From assembly GCA_014762485.1 (NCBI GenBank), contig JABURU010000273.1:1-9346 (forward strand): a DNA stretch of 9,346 bases, written 5' to 3'. The stretch is from Gammaproteobacteria bacterium. Lineage in GTDB: Bacteria > Pseudomonadota > Gammaproteobacteria > Thiohalospirales > Thiohalospiraceae. Shown one piece after another: positions 6,342-9,346 of the stretch (positions are counted from its first letter, which is position 1; the number at the start of each line of letters is the position of its first letter). The notes under the pieces were generated by a model. The model had not been told where the DNA came from, searched no databases, and saw nothing but the letters and a program-made list of their open reading frames with translations. The translations under genes were made by a program, and so were the position numbers.

Positions 6342-7010
6342 CTATTCCAATACCCCTTGCAACTCCGTCATCGAGTCGATCACCGCGTCCGGATTCGAGT
6401 CACGAATATCAACACCATGATTGTAACCATAGCTCATACAGACAATCTGGAAGCCCGCCGCACGCGCCGCCTTCACATCACTCATGGAATCGCCCAGCAT
6501 CATGGCGTTATCTGGCTTCACACTGAAATACTCAGCGGCATGCAGTAACGGCATAGGGTGAGGCTTTTTCTCTGCCAGGGTATCGCCGCAGATAATGATC
6601 TCGAATTCATCATGAATACCTAGATCCCTTAACAAAGGTATGGTGAACTGCTCGGCCTTGTTGGTGACGCAGCCCAGCTTGTAGCCGGCAGACTTGAGAT
6701 AATCCAGCCCTTCACGCACACCAGGATAGAGCACACTGCGCTTGGAGGTGTTCTCGGCATACAAATCTAGAAAGATCGGGTAGGCCTGCTCAAATAACGC
6801 TTCTTCCGGCTCGCCATCGAGCTGGTTAAGCAATGCACGACGAACCAGGCGTTCAACACCATTACCCACCCAGTTCCGCACCGCCGCTTCACCGCGTACG
6901 GGCATGTCCAGCTTTTTCATCATTTCATCGACGCACCAGGCCAGGTCAGGAACACTGTCCACCAGGGTGCCATCGACATCGATTAATACCATTTCAGGTT
7001 TACGAACCAT
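6342..7010 (-). CDS. gph: Phosphoglycolate phosphatase (HAD family)
   Basis: Gph dephosphorylates 2-phosphoglycolate, formed by DNA-end repair or by Rubisco oxygenation, to glycolate in the cytoplasm. The 222-residue protein shows all four HAD motifs. Motif I is DVDGTLVDS, with nucleophile D11 and acid/base D13. Motif II is T116 in VTNK, motif III is K149 in KKPHP, and motif IV is GDSMSD, with D174 and D178 for Mg. The helical cap domain lies between motifs I and II. Length and the VDSVPDLAWCVDEMM segment fit Gph rather than other HAD phosphatases. The ATG at 7008-7010 has a strong AGGAGAG site 8 nt upstream. It is 79 nt after rpe and 136 nt before trpE, matching the rpe-gph-trpE order of pseudomonads as I recall it. 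Confidence 0.92.
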   Translation of the reverse strand: MVRKPEMVLIDVDGTLVDSVPDLAWCVDEMMKKLDMPVRGEAAVRNWVGNGVERLVRRALLNQLDGEPEEALFEQAYPIFLDLYAENTSKRSVLYPGVREGLDYLKSAGYKLGCVTNKAEQFTIPLLRDLGIHDEFEIIICGDTLAEKKPHPMPLLHAAEYFSVKPDNAMMLGDSMSDVKAARAAGFQIVCMSYGYNHGVDIRDSNPDAVIDSMTELQGVLE

Positions 7011-7027
7011 TTACTTCTCTCCTGACA

Positions 7028-7058
7028 CAATAAAGGCGCAAGATATCCACCTTGCACC
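7028..7058 (-). terminator. Terminator-like hairpin between rpe and gph
   Basis: In the transcribed sense GGTGCAAG (7058-7051) pairs with CTTGCGCC (7042-7035), 8 bp including one T-G wobble, around an 8-nt loop. It is followed by TTTATTG. The T-tract is interrupted, so this is probably a weak terminator or an attenuating or stabilising element that lowers gph and downstream expression relative to rpe. The gph ribosome site lies just beyond it. Confidence 0.5.
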
Positions 7059-7089
7059 CTATTGATTTAATGCAGCTGCCGGGCCCTGA

Positions 7090-7776
7090 TTAAGCCTTGG
7101 CCAACTCGCCTCTCATCTGTTTAATGACGGTATCATAAACATTGGCATCGTTGTCGTTCTTGGCATTAAAGATCGCCGAACCGGCAACAAAGGTATCGGC
7201 TCCGGCTGCCGCAATTTCACGAATGTTATCCACCTTCACACCCCCATCGATCTCCAGACGGATATCACGACCGGAGTCATCGATAATCTTGCGCGCTTCA
7301 CGCAGCTTATCCAGTGTGGCAGGAATAAATGACTGACCACCAAAGCCTGGGTTTACCGACATCAGCAACACCATGTCCACCTTGTCGATGACATACTTCA
7401 ACACATCCAGGGGGGTCGCCGGGTTAAATACCAGGCCAGACTTACAACCACCTTCACGAATCATCTGCAAACTGCGGTCTATGTGTTCTGAACCTTCAGG
7501 GTGGAAGGTAATGTAGCTGGCACCGGCATCAATAAAATCAGGGATAATGCGATCCACCGGCTTAACCATCAGGTGCACATCAATTTCAGCGGTCACACCA
7601 TGCTTACGCAGGGCATCACATACCAGCGGACCAATGGTCAGGTTCGGGACATAGTGGTTATCCATGACATCGAAGTGCACGATATCAGCACCCGACTTTA
7701 ATACGTTATCGACCTCTTCACCCAGTCGTGCAAAATCGGCAGACAGAATGGAAGGCGCAATCTTGAAATCTGACAT
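7090..7776 (-). CDS. rpe: Ribulose-phosphate 3-epimerase
   Basis: Rpe interconverts ribulose 5-phosphate and xylulose 5-phosphate in the pentose phosphate pathway, and in the Calvin cycle where one is present. The 228-residue TIM barrel carries the metal ligands H34 and D36 (VHFDVMDNHYVPNLTIGP), H68 (HLMV) and D177 (EIDGGV), plus the mobile MSVNPGFGGQ loop (139-148) and phosphate-binding VAGSAIF. The N-terminal KIAPSILSADFARLGEE is diagnostic. The ATG at 7774-7776 has GAGG 7 nt upstream. It is the first gene of the minus-strand block and divergent from the DUF3530-like gene. Pentose phosphates feed PRPP, a TrpD substrate, so the linkage to trp genes is metabolically sensible, though probably just conserved synteny. 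Confidence 0.96.
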   Translation of the reverse strand: MSDFKIAPSILSADFARLGEEVDNVLKSGADIVHFDVMDNHYVPNLTIGPLVCDALRKHGVTAEIDVHLMVKPVDRIIPDFIDAGASYITFHPEGSEHIDRSLQMIREGGCKSGLVFNPATPLDVLKYVIDKVDMVLLMSVNPGFGGQSFIPATLDKLREARKIIDDSGRDIRLEIDGGVKVDNIREIAAAGADTFVAGSAIFNAKNDNDANVYDTVIKQMRGELAKA

Positions 7777-7943
7777 AGCGAGCCTCTAGTTATGTATTTT
7801 ACAGCGGGATTATCTAGCACCCCGTCTCCTTGCAGGGGCAAACTCTACCTGAATAGTCGGAAAATTTCAGCATATTGAGTGCTGTGCAAGCTCGGCTATC
7901 TAAGATAAACTTTTGAAAACAGACACAAAACCATAAAAACTTT
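7777..7943. promoter_or_regulatory. Divergent intergenic region between rpe and the DUF3530-like gene
   Basis: This 167-bp gap must hold promoters for both directions. For rpe, GATAAT (complement of 7809-7814) is a plausible -10, but no good -35 is seen. For the plus-strand gene the best pair is TTGAGT (7875-7880) and TATCTA (7897-7902) with 16-bp spacing, which is weak. Two short inverted repeats occur: CAGCA-N7-TGCTG (7869-7885) and TATCT-A-AGATA (7897-7907). The latter overlaps the candidate -10 and could be an operator. All of this is tentative. Confidence 0.3.
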
Positions 7944-8936
7944 ATGTGGAAAAAAGCGCTCCTTATCGCCCTTTTTGCTTCTCTTGCCCTGCCTCTACAG
8001 GCAGAAGAGCCGCACCCATATGCCTCTCCCGCCCTGTTCGGTGAACCGGTCTGGATAGGTGAAAACGAACAGCGTTATCCCGCCATTTTTGGACCCGCCA
8101 CTAGCCACGAGGCCCGTGGAGTAGTGATTCTGCTGCACGCCGCCAATGAGCACCCGCAATGGCCGAAGGTCATCCAGGTATTAAGAGAAGACCTGGCCGA
8201 TCACCAGTGGAACACCCTGGCCCTGCAATTACCGGTGCCACTTGCCGGCTCCAACACCGTGGATGCAGAGAAGCTGGTAGCACAGATGCAGCAACGCCTG
8301 GCCCTGGCCGTCGACTACGCCATGCAAACACAGCCCTTACACCTGGTATTAATCGGGCATGGTATGGGGGCCAATGCGGCCATGAACCTGGCAACGGCCA
8401 CACCGCCGCCTAATCTGCTGGCCCTGGTGGCCATCAGCCTGAATGCCTCGCCCTACGCGCCCGAGCCCCTCAATGGCGCCAGGGCACTGGAAAACCTGCA
8501 ACTCCCTATCCTCGATGTCATGGCAGAACGGGATAGACTGGAGATCATTCAATCGCGTAAGCAACGTAGCCGGGCAGCCCGCATGGCCGACAACAAAGAT
8601 TACCGGCAGCTGGTGATTCCGGGCGTTGGTCATCACTACTATGCACAGGCCACACTATTATCCAAGCGGGTACGTAGTTGGCTGGATGCCCGCTACAAGG
8701 CCTATCGCCCCCCAAGCAGGGAAGCAATGAAACAAACCATCCAGGTAGTACGTCCTCCTATGGCGACACCGCCTGGCCAGCCCATGATGGGTGAGCGACT
8801 CAGCGATACAAGAGAAGCAGCTCAAACCAACACCACCCAGGTGGAAGAAGCTATACCGCAACCGGGGCCTGCCGTAGAGCCTACGGAGAAAGAAGAAAAT
8901 ACTCCCAACCCAACCGGGCCTGGGGGATTATTTTAA
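7944..8936 (+). CDS. Exported DUF3530-like alpha/beta-hydrolase-fold protein, probably non-catalytic
   Basis: This is a 330-residue protein with a clear Sec signal peptide (MWKKALLIALFASLALPLQA, likely cut after A20), so it is probably periplasmic. The middle has an alpha/beta-hydrolase layout: VVILLHAANEH (60-70), an elbow region LVLIGHGMGANAAMNLA (134-150), DVMAERD (191-197) and VIPGVGHHYYA (224-234). The nucleophile position in the elbow is Gly (G-H-G-M-G, 138-142) where hydrolases have Ser, so an ordinary serine-hydrolase mechanism is unlikely. The C-terminal ~75 residues are Pro/Glu/Thr-rich and look disordered. It fits my memory of DUF3530, whose function is unknown. The start is fixed by the signal peptide, though no Shine-Dalgarno is visible (AAAACTTT before ATG). 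The CopD-like gene follows by 23 nt, so the two are probably co-transcribed. Confidence 0.75.
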   Translation: MWKKALLIALFASLALPLQAEEPHPYASPALFGEPVWIGENEQRYPAIFGPATSHEARGVVILLHAANEHPQWPKVIQVLREDLADHQWNTLALQLPVPLAGSNTVDAEKLVAQMQQRLALAVDYAMQTQPLHLVLIGHGMGANAAMNLATATPPPNLLALVAISLNASPYAPEPLNGARALENLQLPILDVMAERDRLEIIQSRKQRSRAARMADNKDYRQLVIPGVGHHYYAQATLLSKRVRSWLDARYKAYRPPSREAMKQTIQVVRPPMATPPGQPMMGERLSDTREAAQTNTTQVEEAIPQPGPAVEPTEKEENTPNPTGPGGLF

Positions 8937-8959
8937 TAAATCAGGGAAGGAGGACCGTT

Positions 8960-9346
8960 ATGTCACTCGCGATTACATTGCATGTCTTGTCTGTTGTTAT
9001 CTGGGTGGGTGGAATGTTTTTCGCCTATATGATCTTACGACCAGTTGCCGCAGGCTTGCTGGAACCGCCTCAACGGCTTACCTTATGGTCGCAAATATTC
9101 AGTGGTTTCTTTCCCTGGGTATGGCTATGTGTGATCACCATATTAGCCTCTGGTTTATGGATCACCTTCCAGGTATTTGCCGGCTTCGCCACCGTAGGCT
9201 TTTATGTTCACATTATGTTCTTACTCGGCATCATCATGATGGCGCTATTTATGTATGTCTATTTTGTTCCATACACGGGGCTCAAGCAGGCCGTAGAGGC
9301 CGCAAACTGGCCGCAAGGTGGTGAACATCTAAACCTGGTTCTTATA
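8960..9346 (+). CDS. CopD-family integral membrane protein, N-terminal part
   Basis: The first 129 codons of a gene cut by the right edge. The ATG at 8960 has a strong AGGAGG site (8948-8953) 6 nt upstream. The protein starts MSLAITLHVLSVVIWVGGMF and shows three or more hydrophobic helices: about residues 5-28, 49-70 (SGFFPWVWLCVITILASGLW) and 78-103 (GFYVHIMFLLGIIMMALFMY), with a short EPPQRLTLW loop. The conserved His in TM1 (H8) and a second His (H84) fit the CopD/DUF4149-like membrane families, where such histidines are candidate copper or heme ligands. CopD homologues are associated with copper uptake, but many single-gene versions are uncharacterised. No copper genes are nearby, so function is left open. 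It probably shares an operon with the DUF3530-like gene. Confidence 0.78.
   Translation, partial: MSLAITLHVLSVVIWVGGMFFAYMILRPVAAGLLEPPQRLTLWSQIFSGFFPWVWLCVITILASGLWITFQVFAGFATVGFYVHIMFLLGIIMMALFMYVYFVPYTGLKQAVEAANWPQGGEHLNLVLI

Overview
The window is a compact, ordinary-looking chromosomal segment from a non-enteric gammaproteobacterium. The evidence is the family-level match of every gene, roughly balanced base composition, and the gene order rpe-gph-trpE-trpG-trpD-trpC facing a Vfr/CRP gene that is divergent from an OsmC-family gene. As I recall it, that order is shared with Pseudomonas. I cannot name a genus. No mobile element, CRISPR array, rRNA or tRNA is visible.

Layout, left to right. 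(1) The start of an OsmC-family gene (YhfA-like) runs off the left edge on the minus strand. (2) A CRP/Vfr-type cAMP receptor gene is transcribed divergently from it on the plus strand. (3) A long minus-strand block converges on crp. Read in transcription order from the right, it is rpe, gph, a short trp leader peptide (trpL) with an attenuator-like hairpin, trpE, trpG, a Bcr/CflA-type MFS exporter, trpD and trpC. (4) Divergent from rpe on the plus strand are a secreted, degenerate alpha/beta-hydrolase (DUF3530-like) and the 5' part of a CopD-like membrane protein cut by the right edge.

TrpE and TrpG form anthranilate synthase, TrpD adds the phosphoribosyl group, and TrpC makes indole-3-glycerol phosphate. 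TrpF, TrpB and TrpA are not in the window. Rpe and Gph supply pentose-phosphate interconversion and phosphoglycolate salvage.

The most informative regulatory signal is a 14-codon leader ORF with three Trp codons in five positions (GWRWWC-stop), 49 nt ahead of trpE. Its codons overlap the 5' arms of a hairpin ending in a T-run, which suggests an unusually compact trp attenuator. A second, textbook intrinsic terminator overlaps the trpG stop codon and separates trpEG from the MFS-trpDC half. The MFS gene between trpG and trpD is the main departure from the usual gene order and makes export of an aromatic pathway metabolite a testable idea. I saw no clearly undescribed system; the findings concern regulation architecture and this embedded exporter.
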